DNA of 64,000 nucleotides from Ancylobacter sp. SL191 (GCF_026625645.1 NZ_CP113056.1:310001-374000); one strand, 5' to 3'. Shown: positions 17,218-27,091, counted from the stretch's first letter. Numbers and translations: made by a program. Notes: a model not told the origin generated them from the sequence alone.

Positions 17218-17235
17218 TGCCCCCATTATGGGGCA
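17218..17235. promoter_or_regulatory. Palindrome between hlyC-like gene and aroC
   Basis: TGCCCC (17218-17223) and GGGGCA (17230-17235) flank CATTAT: a perfect 6-bp-arm inverted repeat. It lies 22 bases upstream of the leftward CorC-like start and about 125 bases upstream of aroC. The central CATTAT reads ATAATG on the leftward strand and could overlap a -10. Regulatory meaning is speculative. Confidence 0.3.
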
Positions 17236-17359
17236 GCGCCGCCGCCTTGACCATGGCGCCGCCGCAATTTCCCGTGCCCGGCCGTGCGGATGACGCGGTT
17301 TGACGCCCGCGCGCGCTGGGCCTAGAAGCCCTCACCCCCTCCCAGTCCGGGCCCCGTCC

Positions 17360-18472
17360 ATGTCGTTCAACACCTTCGGCCAGCTGTTTCGTGTCACCAC
17401 CTTCGGCGAAAGCCATGGGCCGGCGATCGGCGGGGTGGTGGATGGCTGCCCACCCGGCATCCGCTTCCGGCTGGAGGAGATCCAGGACGCGCTGGACAAG
17501 CGCCGCCCCGGCCAGTCGCGCTTCACCACCCAGCGCCGCGAGCCGGACGAGGTGAAGGTGCTCTCCGGCACGCTGCCGCAGGAAGATGGGTCGCATATTA
17601 CCACCGGCACGCCCATCGCCCTGCTGATCGAGAATGTCGACCAGCGCTCCAAGGACTATGCGCAGATCGCCGAGAGCTACCGGCCCGGCCATGCCGACTA
17701 CGCCTATGACGTGAAATATGGCCTGCGCGACCATCGCGGCGGCGGGCGCTCCTCCGCCCGCGAGACCGCCGTGCGCGTCGCCGCCGGAGCACTGGCCGCC
17801 AAGGTGCTGGAAGGCGTCACCCTCACCGGCGCGCTGGTGCAGATGGGCGAGATCACCATCGACCGCGCCCAGTGGGACAGCGCCGAGATCGGCCGCAACC
17901 CGTTCTTCTGCCCGGATGCGCAGGCCGCCGCGCGGATGGAGACCTATCTCGACGGCATCCGCAAAAGCGGCTCCTCGGTCGGCGCCGTCATCGAGGTGAT
18001 CGCCGAAGGCGTGCCCGCCGGCCTCGGCGCGCCGCTCTATGGCAAGCTGGACGCGGAGCTGGCGGGGGCGCTGATGAGCATCAACGCGGTGAAGGGCGTC
18101 GAGATCGGCGAGGGCTTCGCGAGCGCCACCCTCACCGGCGAGGACAATGCCGACGAGATGCGCATGGGCAATGACGGCAGGCCCGTCTTCCTCGCCAACC
18201 ATGCCGGCGGCATTCTCGGCGGCATCTCGACCGGCCAGCCGGTGGTGGTGCGCTTCGCGGTGAAGCCGACCTCGTCCATCCTCACGCCGCGCAAGACGGT
18301 AACAAGATACGGCGACGACGCCGAGATCATTACCAAGGGCCGGCACGACCCCTGCGTCGGCATTCGCGCCGTGCCGGTGGGCGAGGCGATGGTCGCCTGC
18401 GTGCTGGCCGATCACCTGTTGCGGGCCCGCGCGCAGGTCGGCACGCCGCCCGCATGGCCCTTTCCGCGCTGA
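17360..18472 (+). CDS. aroC: Chorismate synthase
   Basis: 370 residues from ATG 17360; a TTG extension upstream lacks the family start. [20 protein letters not shown] and [17 protein letters not shown] are chorismate synthase signatures, and the C-terminal [18 protein letters not shown] is diagnostic. It converts 5-enolpyruvylshikimate-3-phosphate to chorismate using reduced FMN, the last step of the shikimate pathway. It is followed after 81 bases by the riboflavin gene on the same strand; that gap carries its own promoter. Confidence 0.97.
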   Translation: MSFNTFGQLFRVTTFGESHGPAIGGVVDGCPPGIRFRLEEIQDALDKRRPGQSRFTTQRREPDEVKVLSGTLPQEDGSHITTGTPIALLIENVDQRSKDYAQIAESYRPGHADYAYDVKYGLRDHRGGGRSSARETAVRVAAGALAAKVLEGVTLTGALVQMGEITIDRAQWDSAEIGRNPFFCPDAQAAARMETYLDGIRKSGSSVGAVIEVIAEGVPAGLGAPLYGKLDAELAGALMSINAVKGVEIGEGFASATLTGEDNADEMRMGNDGRPVFLANHAGGILGGISTGQPVVVRFAVKPTSSILTPRKTVTRYGDDAEIITKGRHDPCVGIRAVPVGEAMVACVLADHLLRARAQVGTPPAWPFPR

Positions 18473-18486
18473 GGCGACGACCACTA

Positions 18487-18501
18487 TTCAGTATTACTGA
18501 A
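18487..18501. promoter_or_regulatory. Palindromic operator candidate 1 upstream of HTH-RibBX
   Basis: TTCAGTATTACTGAA is a perfect inverted repeat (7-bp arms around one T). It lies 18 bases upstream of the -35 element proposed for the next gene. A second motif with the same TTCA-N7-TGAA frame sits 28 bases downstream, centre to centre. The gene they precede encodes its own HTH domain, so autoregulation is a reasonable inference. Confidence 0.55.
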
Positions 18502-18514
18502 AGGGTCGCGGTTT

Positions 18515-18529
18515 TTCATTGCTAGTGAA
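18515..18529. promoter_or_regulatory. Operator candidate 2 overlapping the -35 of HTH-RibBX
   Basis: TTCATTGCTAGTGAA keeps the outer TTCA/TGAA arms and the same 7-base spacing as the perfect palindrome upstream. It covers the proposed -35 (TTGCTA, 18519-18524), so a bound repressor would block polymerase. Confidence 0.5.
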
Positions 18530-18547
18530 TTTCGCCGCGCCTATGCT
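18519..18547 (+). promoter_or_regulatory. Sigma-70 promoter of HTH-RibBX, apparently leaderless
   Basis: TTGCTA (18519-18524), a 17-base spacer and TATGCT (18542-18547) make a good housekeeping promoter. Transcription would begin about seven bases after the -10, on the ATG at 18554 itself. The six bases between -10 and ATG (CGGGGC) contain no Shine-Dalgarno site, which fits a leaderless message. Confidence 0.55.
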
Positions 18548-18553
18548 CGGGGC

Positions 18554-19861
18554 ATGAAGCTTGCGGATTGGCTTGCCCTGACAGGAACGACGCGCAGCGC
18601 CTTCGCGCGCAGCGTCGGTCTGTCGCCGGCCAGCATCACCGCCCTGTGCAACGACCAGCAAGCCTGGGTCTCCCGCGACGTGGGCAGCCGGATCGCCGCC
18701 ATGACCGGCGGCGCGGTCACGCCCAACGATTTTCTCGGGATCGATAGCGTCGAGATGGCAATGATGAGCGACAATCTGCAGGCCCGCGTTCAGGCGGCAA
18801 TCGAGGCGTTCGCGCGCGGCGAGATGCTGGTGGTGACGGATGATGACGACCGCGAGAATGAGGGCGACCTCATCGTCGCGGCGGTTCACGCCACCCCCGA
18901 AAAGCTCGCTTTCATCGTCCGCCACACCTCCGGCATCGTCTGCACGCCGCTGCCGGCCGAGCACGCCAAGCGGCTGCGGCTGAACCCGATGGTGACGGAT
19001 AATGACGCGCCGCACGCCACCGCCTTCACCATTTCCGTTGATTACCGGCACGGCACCACCACCGGCATCTCGGCCGAGGACCGCACCGCCACGGTGCGCG
19101 GGCTCGCCAACCCCAATGCCGGCGCGGCGGATTTCGTGCGGCCGGGCCATATCTTCCCGCTGATCGCCAAGGAAGGCGGGGTGCTCATGCGCTCGGGCCA
19201 TACCGAGGCGGCGGTCGACCTGTGCCGGCTCGCCGATCTCGAACCCGTTGGCGTCATCTGCGAGCTGGTGAATGACGATGGTACGGTGATGCGGGGACCG
19301 AAGGTCACCGACTTCGCCGCCCAGCACAACCTCACCCGCATTTCGGTGGCCGATCTCATCGCCTATCGGCAGCTGCGCGAGAAGCTGGTGACGCGCACCG
19401 CCGAATTCACCGCCCCGACAGCGGTCGGCGACATGCACGGCATTTCCTATGTCACGCCCTTCGAGCCGGTGAACCATATCGCCCTCGTCCACGGCAAGAT
19501 CGGCGACGGGCGCGACGTACTGGTACGATTGCACCGCGCCGACCCGATCGGCGACGTGTTCACCGGCGGCAGGGCGATCCGCGCCTCGCTGGAGCGCATC
19601 AAGGCCGAGGGGCGCGGGGTTCTGGTCTATCTGCGCGACGGCACCACGGGCGTTCCGGTGAACTCGGTGGGGCCGGACGGCAACGCCGCTGACAGCGCGC
19701 GGCTGCGCGACGAGAGCTGGCGCGAGGTCGGTCTCGGGGCGCAGATCCTGCGCGATCTCGGCATTTCCTCGATCCGGCTGCTGGCGTCCCGCGCGCGCAC
19801 CTATGTCGGTGTCGCCGGCTTCGGCATCGAGATCACCGACACCGAGGTGCTGGACGCCTGA
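18554..19861 (+). CDS. ribB: HTH-RibBX: DHBP synthase with N-terminal HTH and degenerate RibA-like C-terminus
   Basis: 435 residues in three parts. Residues 1-62 look like a Cro/CI-type HTH ([20 protein letters not shown], then [12 protein letters not shown]). Residues ~72-275 are 3,4-dihydroxy-2-butanone-4-phosphate synthase ([31 protein letters not shown]), which makes the four-carbon riboflavin precursor from ribulose 5-phosphate. Residues ~280-435 resemble GTP cyclohydrolase II but have [13 protein letters not shown] in place of the SECLTGDVFGSRRCDC zinc site, with no zinc cysteines, so that activity should be absent: the RibBX pattern. A downstream in-frame Met (MSDNLQ, residue 72) could start a RibB without HTH. 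No FMN riboswitch fits the short upstream gap. Confidence 0.88.
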   Translation: MKLADWLALTGTTRSAFARSVGLSPASITALCNDQQAWVSRDVGSRIAAMTGGAVTPNDFLGIDSVEMAMMSDNLQARVQAAIEAFARGEMLVVTDDDDRENEGDLIVAAVHATPEKLAFIVRHTSGIVCTPLPAEHAKRLRLNPMVTDNDAPHATAFTISVDYRHGTTTGISAEDRTATVRGLANPNAGAADFVRPGHIFPLIAKEGGVLMRSGHTEAAVDLCRLADLEPVGVICELVNDDGTVMRGPKVTDFAAQHNLTRISVADLIAYRQLREKLVTRTAEFTAPTAVGDMHGISYVTPFEPVNHIALVHGKIGDGRDVLVRLHRADPIGDVFTGGRAIRASLERIKAEGRGVLVYLRDGTTGVPVNSVGPDGNAADSARLRDESWREVGLGAQILRDLGISSIRLLASRARTYVGVAGFGIEITDTEVLDA

Positions 19862-19995
19862 CCCCGCTCACGCGAATGGCATCGCCGGGGGAGGTAAGGG
19901 CCTGAAATTTCAGCTTTGGGCTGCCCCGTCCCCGTGTCACCCTTTCGCTGACGCGTCTCTGACACGTCGTGTTCCCGTCATGGACGGAGGTCGCG

Positions 19996-20814
19996 ATGGC
20001 GTGCGTGAGGTTGTGGACGGCGACGATGGGGCTCGCCTGCGGGCTCGCTTGGTGCGTTCTCGGCGCACCGGCGCGGGCGCAGGGTGCCGAGCCGGTGGAT
20101 GTCGAGCTGGTGCTCGCCGTCGACATCTCCTACTCGATGGACCTCGACGAACTCGCGCTCCAGCGCGATGGCTATAGCCGGGCCGTCACCTCGCCGGAAT
20201 TCCTCAACGCGCTCAAGCTCGGCCCGCATGGCCGTGTCGCCCTGGCCTATGTCGAATGGGCGGGGGCGGAGGAACAGAAGCTGGTGGTCGACTGGACAGT
20301 GGTCGGCGGGGCCGCGGATGCCGCCCGCTTTGCCGAGGCGATCCGCGCCGCGCCGCTGCGGCGGGTCTACCGGACTTCGATCTCCGGCGCCATGGAGTTC
20401 AGCGCCGATCTGCTGGACCGCAACCGATTCAAGGGGTTGCGACGGGTCATCGACATTTCCGGCGACGGCACCAACAATCAGGGACCGATGGTCGAGCCGA
20501 CGCGCGACGCGGTGGTCAAGCGCGGCATCACCATTAACGGGTTACCGCTGATGCTGAAGGAGCCGGCCGGCTCCATGCTCGATATCGGCCAGCTCGACAT
20601 CTATTATGAGGACTGCGTGATCGGCGGGCCTGGCGCCTTCGTCATTCCCGTGCGCGGGGCGCACCAGTTCGCCGACGCGATCAAGACCAAGCTGGTGTTG
20701 GAAGTCGCCGGCGTCGTGCCCCCGAAACCGGCGATGTTCCACCGCGCGGCGGATCAGAAGCGGGTGTCCTGCACCATTGGCGAGCGCATGTGGATGGAGC
20801 GCTGGGGCAATTGA
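19996..20814 (+). CDS. DUF1194 vWA-like exported protein
   Basis: 272 residues from ATG 19996, chosen for GGAGG six bases upstream; a GTG at 19969 lacks a site. A Sec signal peptide (about residues 1-28, ending APARAQGAE) is followed by a von Willebrand A-like domain with the metal-site motif VDISYSMD and, later, DISGDGTNNQGP. The family (DUF1194) is common in alphaproteobacteria and of unknown function, probably a periplasmic binding or adhesion role. It stands alone 134 bases after HTH-RibBX. Confidence 0.85.
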   Translation: MACVRLWTATMGLACGLAWCVLGAPARAQGAEPVDVELVLAVDISYSMDLDELALQRDGYSRAVTSPEFLNALKLGPHGRVALAYVEWAGAEEQKLVVDWTVVGGAADAARFAEAIRAAPLRRVYRTSISGAMEFSADLLDRNRFKGLRRVIDISGDGTNNQGPMVEPTRDAVVKRGITINGLPLMLKEPAGSMLDIGQLDIYYEDCVIGGPGAFVIPVRGAHQFADAIKTKLVLEVAGVVPPKPAMFHRAADQKRVSCTIGERMWMERWGN

Positions 20815-20829
20815 GGTATTAAAACACCC

Positions 20830-22146
20830 TCAACGCCGGAATACCCCGACCAGCTCGACATGGGCGGAATAGAGAAACTGGTCGACCGGGGTGACGCTCT
20901 CCAGCCGAAACCCCTTGTCGGTCAATATCCTGGCGTCACGGGCGAAGCTCACGGGATCGCAGGAGACGCCCACCACGAGGGGCACCTTGCTCTGGGCGAG
21001 CTGCTGGGCCTGCGCTTCCGCGCCCTGGCGCGGCGGGTCGAACACCACGGCGTCGAAGTTCTTGAGTTCCAAGGGATAAAGCGGGCGGCGGAACAGGTCG
21101 CGCACCTCGCCGGTGACGGGCTTCAGACCGGAGACGCCGCGCGTCGCGCGGTTGAGCGCGTCGATGGCGGGCTCGGAATATTCATAGGCGCTCACCCGCG
21201 CCTTGCGGGCGAGGCGCAAAGCGAAGGTGCCGACGCCGCTGAACAGATCCGCGACGCGGGCCGCGCCCTTCGTCGCCTCCAGAACCAGCCCGGCCAGCGT
21301 CTCCTCGCCGGCGGCCGTGGCCTGAAGGAAGGAGCCGGGCGGCAGCGTCACGCGGGCGGAACCCATTGAAATCATGGGCGGTTCGCGCTGGAGCACCAGT
21401 TCGCCATGGCGGGTGAGACGGGCAAGGCGGTGCTCCCCGGCGATCTCGGCGAGGCGCGCGACCAGCGCCGGCTTCAAGGGGCCGCTGCCGCGCACATCCA
21501 TGTCGAGGCCGGTGTCCGTCGCCGTCACCTGAATGTCGAGCGGCTTGGCGAGCGGCGCCAGGATCTGCGCCACCGCCCAGGCCGCCGGCAGCGCGCCGTC
21601 GAGGCCGGGGGCGAGGATGGGGCAGGCATCGATGGCGACGATGGCGTGGCTGCGCCGCCCGGCAAAGCCCACCGCCAGTATATCATTACCGCGCCCGGCG
21701 CTGCCGCCGGTGGAGCGGGCATGGAACACGGCGCGGCGCCGGCCCTCGCCATGGGCGGGGATCAAATCCTTGATCTCGGTCGATAATCCGGCGCGGGCCA
21801 GCGCCTCTTCCACCAGCCCGCGCTTCCAGTCATGGTATTTTGATACTTCCCAATGCTGCAGCGCGCAGCCGCCGCACTGGCCGACATGGCGGCACACCGG
21901 CGCGACCCGCTCCGGGCTCGGCTGGAGGATGGAAAGGAGCTTGCCGCGATCCCCGCTCACCTCCGCCTCGACCACCTCGCCGGGCAGCGCCAGCGGCACA
22001 TAGACCGACCCGTTTTCGGTCGGCGCGACACCGTCGCCGCGCTGGCCGAGATGGTGGATGGTCAGTGCAGTGAGGTGACCAGTCGGTGCAGTGTGTGCGG
22101 GTTCGGTGGCCGGTGAGGCCAGTGTGTGTCGCGTGCCGCGCGCCAT
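20830..22146 (-). CDS. TrmA/RlmD-like SAM-dependent RNA (uracil-5-) methyltransferase
   Basis: 438 residues: N-terminal TRAM-like OB fold, an iron-sulfur cysteine cluster ([15 protein letters not shown]) and a C-terminal Rossmann methyltransferase. Motifs: [17 protein letters not shown] for [16 protein letters not shown] for the DPP site and [12 protein letters not shown] with the catalytic Cys. This is the m5U methyltransferase family (RlmC/RlmD/TrmA); the exact rRNA or tRNA target is not set by sequence. It starts three bases after tlyA ends, so dxs-tlyA-this gene form one leftward operon. Confidence 0.9.
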   Translation of the reverse strand: MARGTRHTLASPATEPAHTAPTGHLTALTIHHLGQRGDGVAPTENGSVYVPLALPGEVVEAEVSGDRGKLLSILQPSPERVAPVCRHVGQCGGCALQHWEVSKYHDWKRGLVEEALARAGLSTEIKDLIPAHGEGRRRAVFHARSTGGSAGRGNDILAVGFAGRRSHAIVAIDACPILAPGLDGALPAAWAVAQILAPLAKPLDIQVTATDTGLDMDVRGSGPLKPALVARLAEIAGEHRLARLTRHGELVLQREPPMISMGSARVTLPPGSFLQATAAGEETLAGLVLEATKGAARVADLFSGVGTFALRLARKARVSAYEYSEPAIDALNRATRGVSGLKPVTGEVRDLFRRPLYPLELKNFDAVVFDPPRQGAEAQAQQLAQSKVPLVVGVSCDPVSFARDARILTDKGFRLESVTPVDQFLYSAHVELVGVFRR

Positions 22147-22149
22147 GAC

Positions 22150-22956
22150 TCAGCCCTCCCCCTGCCGGGCCACGAGATCACTGGCCACGAGATCACTGGC
22201 CACGAGCTGACTGGCGACGAGTAGGAATTCCTCATTGCCGTCGCCGCCGAGAATCGGCGAGGCGAGCCGATGGCTCACCCGCCAGCCGAGCGCGGTCAGC
22301 CGCGCCTCGATCCGCTCGACTGCCGCCTGCCGGGCCTCCGCGTCTTTCACGATGCCGCCCTTGGAGAGCTTGTCGCGGCCGACCTCGAATTGCGGCTTCA
22401 CCAGCGCGACGAGATCGGCGCCGGGCTGGGCATGGGCGAGCGCGGCCGGCAGCACGGCGTCGAGCGAGATGAAACTGACGTCGATGGTGACGATGCCCGC
22501 CGCCGGCAGATCGCCGGGGGCGAGGTCGCGAATATCGGTCGCCTCGCGCGAGATGACGCGGGGATCACCCCTTAGCCGGCTGTGGATTTGATCACGACCG
22601 ACATCCACGGCGTGGACGCGGGCGGCGCCGCGCGCCAGCAGCACCTCGGTAAAGCCGCCGGTGGACGCGCCGACATCCAGCGCCTCCCGGCCGGTCACGT
22701 CGAGCCCGGCGGCGTCGAGCGCGGCGACGAGCTTGAGGCCGGCGCGGGAGACCCATTCATAGGCTTCCTGCGCCTCGATCACCGCGTCGCTGGCAATGGT
22801 CTCGGAGGGCTTGGCGAGAACCCGGCCGGCGACCCGCACGAGGCCGGCGGCGATCGCGGCCTGGGCGCGGGCGCGGCTGTCGAACAGGCCGCGCGCCACC
22901 AGCACCCGGTCGGCCCGGTCGCGGGTGGGCGCGGCGGGCGGCTCGTGCGTGGACAT
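22150..22956 (-). CDS. tlyA: TlyA-family rRNA 2'-O-methyltransferase
   Basis: 268 residues: N-terminal S4 RNA-binding domain (RADRVLVARGLFDSRARAQAAIAAGLVRV) and FtsJ-like methyltransferase (LDVGASTGGFTEVLLARGAARVHAVDVG). TlyA methylates ribose of 16S/23S rRNA cytidines. The C-terminus beyond the family core is made by an in-frame 15-bp repeat (see the entry at 22168-22221) giving LVAS-Q/D units. It begins six bases after dxs and ends three bases before the next methyltransferase. Confidence 0.92.
   Translation of the reverse strand: MSTHEPPAAPTRDRADRVLVARGLFDSRARAQAAIAAGLVRVAGRVLAKPSETIASDAVIEAQEAYEWVSRAGLKLVAALDAAGLDVTGREALDVGASTGGFTEVLLARGAARVHAVDVGRDQIHSRLRGDPRVISREATDIRDLAPGDLPAAGIVTIDVSFISLDAVLPAALAHAQPGADLVALVKPQFEVGRDKLSKGGIVKDAEARQAAVERIEARLTALGWRVSHRLASPILGGDGNEEFLLVASQLVASDLVASDLVARQGEG
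22168..22221. repeat. 15-bp tandem repeat in the 3' end of tlyA
   Basis: Units GGCCACGAGATCACT at 22168-22182 and 22183-22197 are identical; GGCCACGAGCTGACT (22198-22212) differs at two bases, and a partial fourth (GGCGACGAG) follows. On the coding strand each unit is five codons (L-V-A-S-D/Q), so copy-number change keeps the frame and only alters C-terminal length. Confidence 0.85.
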
Positions 22957-22962
22957 CCGCGC

Positions 22963-24903
22963 TCAACCGCGCAGCAGAGTGAGGCGGGCTTCCTCATCGG
23001 CCCCAAGCGCCGCGAAGACGCCGCGCATGATGCCATCAGCATCGAGACCGGCCTGCTTCATCTGAACCGCCGGCGAATCATGGTCGATGAACAGGTCCGG
23101 CAAGGCAAGGCTGCGCACCTTCAGCCCCCGGTCGAGCGCGCCGGCTTCCGCCAGCAGCGTGAGCACATGGCTGCCGAAGCCGCCAATCGCGCCCTCTTCC
23201 ACCACCATCAGCACCTCATGCTCCCGCGCGAGACGCAGCACGAGATCGCGGTCGATCGGCTTGGCGAAGCGGGCATCCGCGACCGTGGCGGACAGGCCGA
23301 AGCCAGCGAGCTGCTCGGCGGCGTTGAGGCAGGCGGCGAGCCGGGTGCCGAGCGAAAGCAGCGCGATCTTCGAGCCCTCGCGCAGCACGCGGCCCTTGCC
23401 GATCTCCAGGGGAATGCCGCGCTCGGGACGCTCCACGCCGACGCCCTCGCCACGCGGGTAGCGGAAGGCGATGGGGCCCTCATCATAAGCGGCGGCGGTG
23501 GCGACCATATGCACCAGCTCCGCCTCGTCGGCGGCGGCCATCACCACCATGCCCGGCAGGCAGGCGAGCATTGGCACGTCAAAGGCGCCGACATGGGTGG
23601 CGCCATCCGCGCCGACCAGCCCGGCGCGGTCGATGGCGAAACGCACCGGCAGGCGCTGGATCGCCACGTCATGCACGATCTGGTCATAGGCGCGCTGCAG
23701 GAAGGTCGAGTAGATCGCGCAGAACGGCTTGTAGCCTTCGGTCGCCAGACCCGCCGCGAAGGTCACCGCGTGCTGCTCGGCGATGCCGACATCGAAGCTG
23801 CGCTCGGGGAAGGCCTGGCCGAACAGATCGAGCCCGGTGCCGGCCGGCATGGCAGCGTTGATGGCGACGATCTTCTCGTCGCGCTTGGCCTCACTGATCA
23901 GGCTCTCGGCGAAGACGCTGGTATAGGTCGGGGCGTTGGAGACCGCCTTGCGCTGCGTGCCGGTGGCGACATCGAAGCGCTGCACGCCGTGATATTTGTC
24001 GGCCGAGGCCTCGGCGGGGGCGTAGCCCTTGCCCTTCTGGGTGACGACATGGACCAGGATCGGCCCGGTCTCGCTGTCGCGCGCATTGCGCAGCACGGGG
24101 AGCAGATGGTCGAGATTGTGCCCGTCGATCGGCCCGACATAGTAGAAGCCGAGTTCCTCGAACAGCGTGCCGCCGGTCCAGAAGCCGCGCGCGAACTCCT
24201 CCGCCCGCGCCGCCTGCCGGCCGAAGAATTTCGGCAGGTTGCCGGCGAGCTGCTTGGCGGTCTCGCGCAGCGAGCGGTAGGTGCGCCCGGAGATCAGCCG
24301 GGCGAGATAGGCCGACATGGCGCCGACGGGGGGCGCGATCGACATGTCATTGTCGTTGAGGATGACGATGAGGCGCGAATCCATGGCGCCGGCATTGTTC
24401 ATCGCCTCATAGGCCATGCCCGCCGACATGGCGCCGTCGCCGATGACCGCGACCACATTGCGCGGCGCCGCGCCCGCCGCCTTCGCCGCCTCGAGATCGC
24501 GCGCCACCGCCATGCCGAGGCCGGCGGAGATCGAGGTGGAGGAATGGCCGGCGCCGAACGGGTCGTACTCGCTCTCGGTGCGGTTGGTGAAGCCGGAGAG
24601 CCCGCCGCCCTGGCGCAGCGTGCGGATGCGCTCGCGCCGGCCGGTGAGAATCTTGTGCGGGTAGCACTGGTGGCCGACATCCCAGATCAGCCGGTCGTTC
24701 GGCGTGTCGAAGACGTGATGCAGCGCCACGGTCAGCTCGACCACGCCGAGGCCGGCGCCGAGATGCCCGCCGGTGACCGATACCGCGTCGATCATTTCCG
24801 CGCGCAGCTCGGCCGCGAGCTGCGGCAGCTTGTCGTCCGGCAGACGTCGCAGATCGGCCGGCAGGCGGACGGTATCGAGAAGCGGCGTGGAAGGACGGGT
24901 CAA
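22963..24903 (-). CDS. dxs: 1-deoxy-D-xylulose-5-phosphate synthase
   Basis: 646 residues. TPP-binding [18 protein letters not shown], transketolase features [22 protein letters not shown] near the start and a C-terminal transketolase domain ([23 protein letters not shown]) identify DXS, first enzyme of the MEP isoprenoid pathway. The best start is a TTG at 24903 (TTG ACC CGT CCT) with GGAG six bases upstream; the next in-frame ATG lies ~30 residues in, past conserved sequence. First gene of the dxs-tlyA-RNA methyltransferase operon. xseB, its usual neighbour, is 2.9 kb upstream here. Confidence 0.95.
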   Translation of the reverse strand: MTRPSTPLLDTVRLPADLRRLPDDKLPQLAAELRAEMIDAVSVTGGHLGAGLGVVELTVALHHVFDTPNDRLIWDVGHQCYPHKILTGRRERIRTLRQGGGLSGFTNRTESEYDPFGAGHSSTSISAGLGMAVARDLEAAKAAGAAPRNVVAVIGDGAMSAGMAYEAMNNAGAMDSRLIVILNDNDMSIAPPVGAMSAYLARLISGRTYRSLRETAKQLAGNLPKFFGRQAARAEEFARGFWTGGTLFEELGFYYVGPIDGHNLDHLLPVLRNARDSETGPILVHVVTQKGKGYAPAEASADKYHGVQRFDVATGTQRKAVSNAPTYTSVFAESLISEAKRDEKIVAINAAMPAGTGLDLFGQAFPERSFDVGIAEQHAVTFAAGLATEGYKPFCAIYSTFLQRAYDQIVHDVAIQRLPVRFAIDRAGLVGADGATHVGAFDVPMLACLPGMVVMAAADEAELVHMVATAAAYDEGPIAFRYPRGEGVGVERPERGIPLEIGKGRVLREGSKIALLSLGTRLAACLNAAEQLAGFGLSATVADARFAKPIDRDLVLRLAREHEVLMVVEEGAIGGFGSHVLTLLAEAGALDRGLKVRSLALPDLFIDHDSPAVQMKQAGLDADGIMRGVFAALGADEEARLTLLRG

Positions 24904-25140
24904 GGACGTCTCCGGTAACGGCTCATCCTAGGCAGATGCGATGCCGTGGACGAAGTTCAAGGGCATACACAAAGCCCCAAGCAGGCGCAACGCGCGGCGC
25001 CCGGCGGCTATGCAGGTGCCGAGGGGGATCGGGCGGGGTGTGGGCGGGCTCTGGCCCGCGGCGCCGTGCGATCGTTACACGGCAAAGCCGAGCAAGAGTG
25101 TGGAGACGAAACGGCGTCCCGTCACAAATGTTGGATCGGA

Positions 25141-25162
25141 CCGAACGGTTCGGCTAGAACCG
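25141..25162. promoter_or_regulatory. Overlapping inverted repeats before the membrane hydrolase gene
   Basis: CCGAAC-G-GTTCGG (25141-25153) overlaps CGGTTC-GGCTA-GAACCG (25146-25162). The two alternatives share one arm, so the RNA or DNA could switch between them. They end seven bases before the ATG and may affect translation or bind a regulator. No clear Shine-Dalgarno site is present between them and the start. Confidence 0.3.
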
Positions 25163-25168
25163 GGACGC

Positions 25169-26476
25169 ATGAACGACGTGGTTAACGAAGCGGCGGACGG
25201 AGCGGCGGACCGGGCGGCCTCCGGGGCGAGGGCCGCAGGCGGCCCGGCGCCGCGCGTCGGCACGCGCCGCCTCGTGCTGTTCCTGCCCGGCCATGACCCG
25301 ACGCCGATGGATTATCACCATGGCCGTTTCGCCAACCAGGCGGGGCGCTTCGCCAAGCTGTGGTCGTTCAAGGTGGAGGTCGCCCCGCGCGGCGATGACG
25401 GCACCCGCCCCTTCGCCCGCTGGGACGTGACCACCGAGGGGCCGAACTGGCGCAGCCAGACCGATTACCGCATCCTGTGCTGGGACGACATCGTGCGCGC
25501 GCTCGACGACCGGCCGGACCCGGTGCGGCTGTGGCGCGGCCTGGGCGGGCTGACCGATTTTCTGTTCGGCGGCGCCGCGCGCGGCTATTTCCGCGCCAGC
25601 CCGCGCTACGGCTTCTTCTTCTTCTTTCCCTATGTGATGGTCTGGCTGTTCGCGCTGGGCGGGCTCATCACCGGCGGCCTCGCCTTCTGGCTGCTCGCCG
25701 GCGTGCTGGGCACCATGCTCGCCGCGCTGGCCGGCGTGGTGGCGGGGGTGGCGACGTTTTTCGGCCTGTTCCGCTGGCCCGGCCGCTTCTGGCGGCTGCA
25801 TCAGGCGCTCGATGACTGGGATCTCGCCCGCAACTACCTGCATGACGCGACGCCGAGCGTCGATGCGCGGCTCGACGAGTTCGCCGGCGTGCTGGTGACG
25901 GCGGCGCAGACCGGCGCCTATGACGAGATCGTGCTGGTCGGCCACAGCCTCGGGGCCACCCTCATGCTCGGCGTGCTCGACCGCGCGCTCGACCGCGACC
26001 CGCATCTGGCCGACGGGCCGGCGCGGCTGTGCCTGATGACCTGCGGTGCCACCATCCCCAAGCTCGCCCTGCACGCGCGCGGCGAAAAGGTGCGCCGGCA
26101 GGCGGCCCGCGTCGCCGGCACGCCCGGCCTCATTTGGGTCGAGTATCAGGGCCGGCACGACGCGATCAATTTCTACAAATTCCACCCGGTGACGCTGCGC
26201 ACCGCCGGCTTCGAGCGGATCGAGGGCAGCCAGCCCTTGCTGCGCAACGCCAACATCAAGCACATGCTCTCGCCGGAAAAGCTCAAGCGCGTGCGCAAGC
26301 GGCCGATGCGGGTGCATTACCAGTTCCTGCTGGCCAATGAGCGGCAGGCCTCCTACGACTATTTCATGGTCGCGCTCGGCCCGCTGGCCTTTGCCGACCT
26401 CACCGCGCGCGCCGAAGGACCGCTGGGCCGCTTCGCCCAAGACGGTAGCCTGATCGATGGCGCGCTGATTGCCTGA
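25169..26476 (+). CDS. Membrane-associated alpha/beta hydrolase
   Basis: 435 residues from ATG 25169; upstream in-frame codons have no family look and the 265-base gap after dxs is presumably the promoter region. The N-terminal third begins a hydrolase fold (RRLVLFLPGHDPTPMDYHHGRF), then two or three membrane helices (about residues 148-210, FFFFFPYVMVWLFALGGLITGG), then the nucleophile elbow GHSLG with Ser260 and a helical C-terminus. Fold and serine are visible; substrate is unknown. It heads a rightward set with an ICMT-like methyltransferase and a DUF1272 protein, placed between dxs and xseB. Confidence 0.75.
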   Translation: MNDVVNEAADGAADRAASGARAAGGPAPRVGTRRLVLFLPGHDPTPMDYHHGRFANQAGRFAKLWSFKVEVAPRGDDGTRPFARWDVTTEGPNWRSQTDYRILCWDDIVRALDDRPDPVRLWRGLGGLTDFLFGGAARGYFRASPRYGFFFFFPYVMVWLFALGGLITGGLAFWLLAGVLGTMLAALAGVVAGVATFFGLFRWPGRFWRLHQALDDWDLARNYLHDATPSVDARLDEFAGVLVTAAQTGAYDEIVLVGHSLGATLMLGVLDRALDRDPHLADGPARLCLMTCGATIPKLALHARGEKVRRQAARVAGTPGLIWVEYQGRHDAINFYKFHPVTLRTAGFERIEGSQPLLRNANIKHMLSPEKLKRVRKRPMRVHYQFLLANERQASYDYFMVALGPLAFADLTARAEGPLGRFAQDGSLIDGALIA

Positions 26477-26490
26477 ATGACGGGAACTCC

Positions 26491-27078
26491 ATGAACCTCA
26501 TCCTCGCCGCCAAGATCGTCTGGGCCATCGGTGTGATCGGCTGGTACGTCATCCGCCTGCCTTTCGAGCGCAAGGTGAAGCGCGAGCGCGTGGTCGATGC
26601 GCGCGACCGGCTGCGCGAGCTGATCCTGCTCTCCTGCTCGACGCTGGGGCTGGGCATCGTCCCGCTGTTCTGGGCGACCTCGCGGGTGTTCGACGGCGCC
26701 AACTACCCCTATTCGCCGGTGCAGTTCGCGCTCGGCACGCTTGCCTTCATCGCCGCGCTCTGGCTGTTCCGCCGCACCCACAAGGATCTCGGCAAGAACT
26801 GGTCGGTAACGCTGGAGATCAAGGACAGCCACAAGCTGATCACCGGCGGGGTCTACCGCTATGTGCGGCATCCGATGTATTCCGCCTTCTTCCTGTGGGC
26901 GATCGCCCAGCTCATCCTGATCCCGAACTTCATCGCCGGCCCGGCCGGGGTGATCGGTTTCGGCATCCTCTACCTCTTCCGTGTCGGCCGCGAAGAGAAG
27001 ATGATGCTCGACACCTTCGGCGAGGAATACCGCGCCTATAGCGCGCGTACCGCCCGCCTGCTGCCGGGTGTCTACTGA
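26491..27078 (+). CDS. Isoprenylcysteine carboxyl methyltransferase (ICMT)/PEMT-family protein
   Basis: 195 residues with about four helices. The family signature is in the C-terminal half: KDLGKNWSVTLEIKDSHKLITGGVYRYVRHPMYSA, then FRVGREEKMM and EYRAYSARTARLLPG. This is the SAM-binding core of ICMT/PEMT/DUF1295-like membrane methyltransferases. Bacterial members act on lipids or small amines; no prenylated proteins are expected. It starts 14 bases after the hydrolase stop, in the same operon. Confidence 0.85.
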   Translation: MNLILAAKIVWAIGVIGWYVIRLPFERKVKRERVVDARDRLRELILLSCSTLGLGIVPLFWATSRVFDGANYPYSPVQFALGTLAFIAALWLFRRTHKDLGKNWSVTLEIKDSHKLITGGVYRYVRHPMYSAFFLWAIAQLILIPNFIAGPAGVIGFGILYLFRVGREEKMMLDTFGEEYRAYSARTARLLPGVY

Positions 27079-27091
27079 ACGGGAGATAACG

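Noticed and set aside
18473..18553. FMN riboswitch before the riboflavin gene
   Set aside because: Only 81 bases are available and no RFN conserved boxes are present; a leaderless promoter fits better.
22168..22221. CRISPR-like repeat
   Set aside because: 15-bp units are directly tandem without spacers and lie inside tlyA; it is a coding minisatellite.
22582..24918. A 778-residue open frame antisense to dxs
   Set aside because: dxs is unambiguous; the antisense frame is His/Arg/Gly-rich without motifs.
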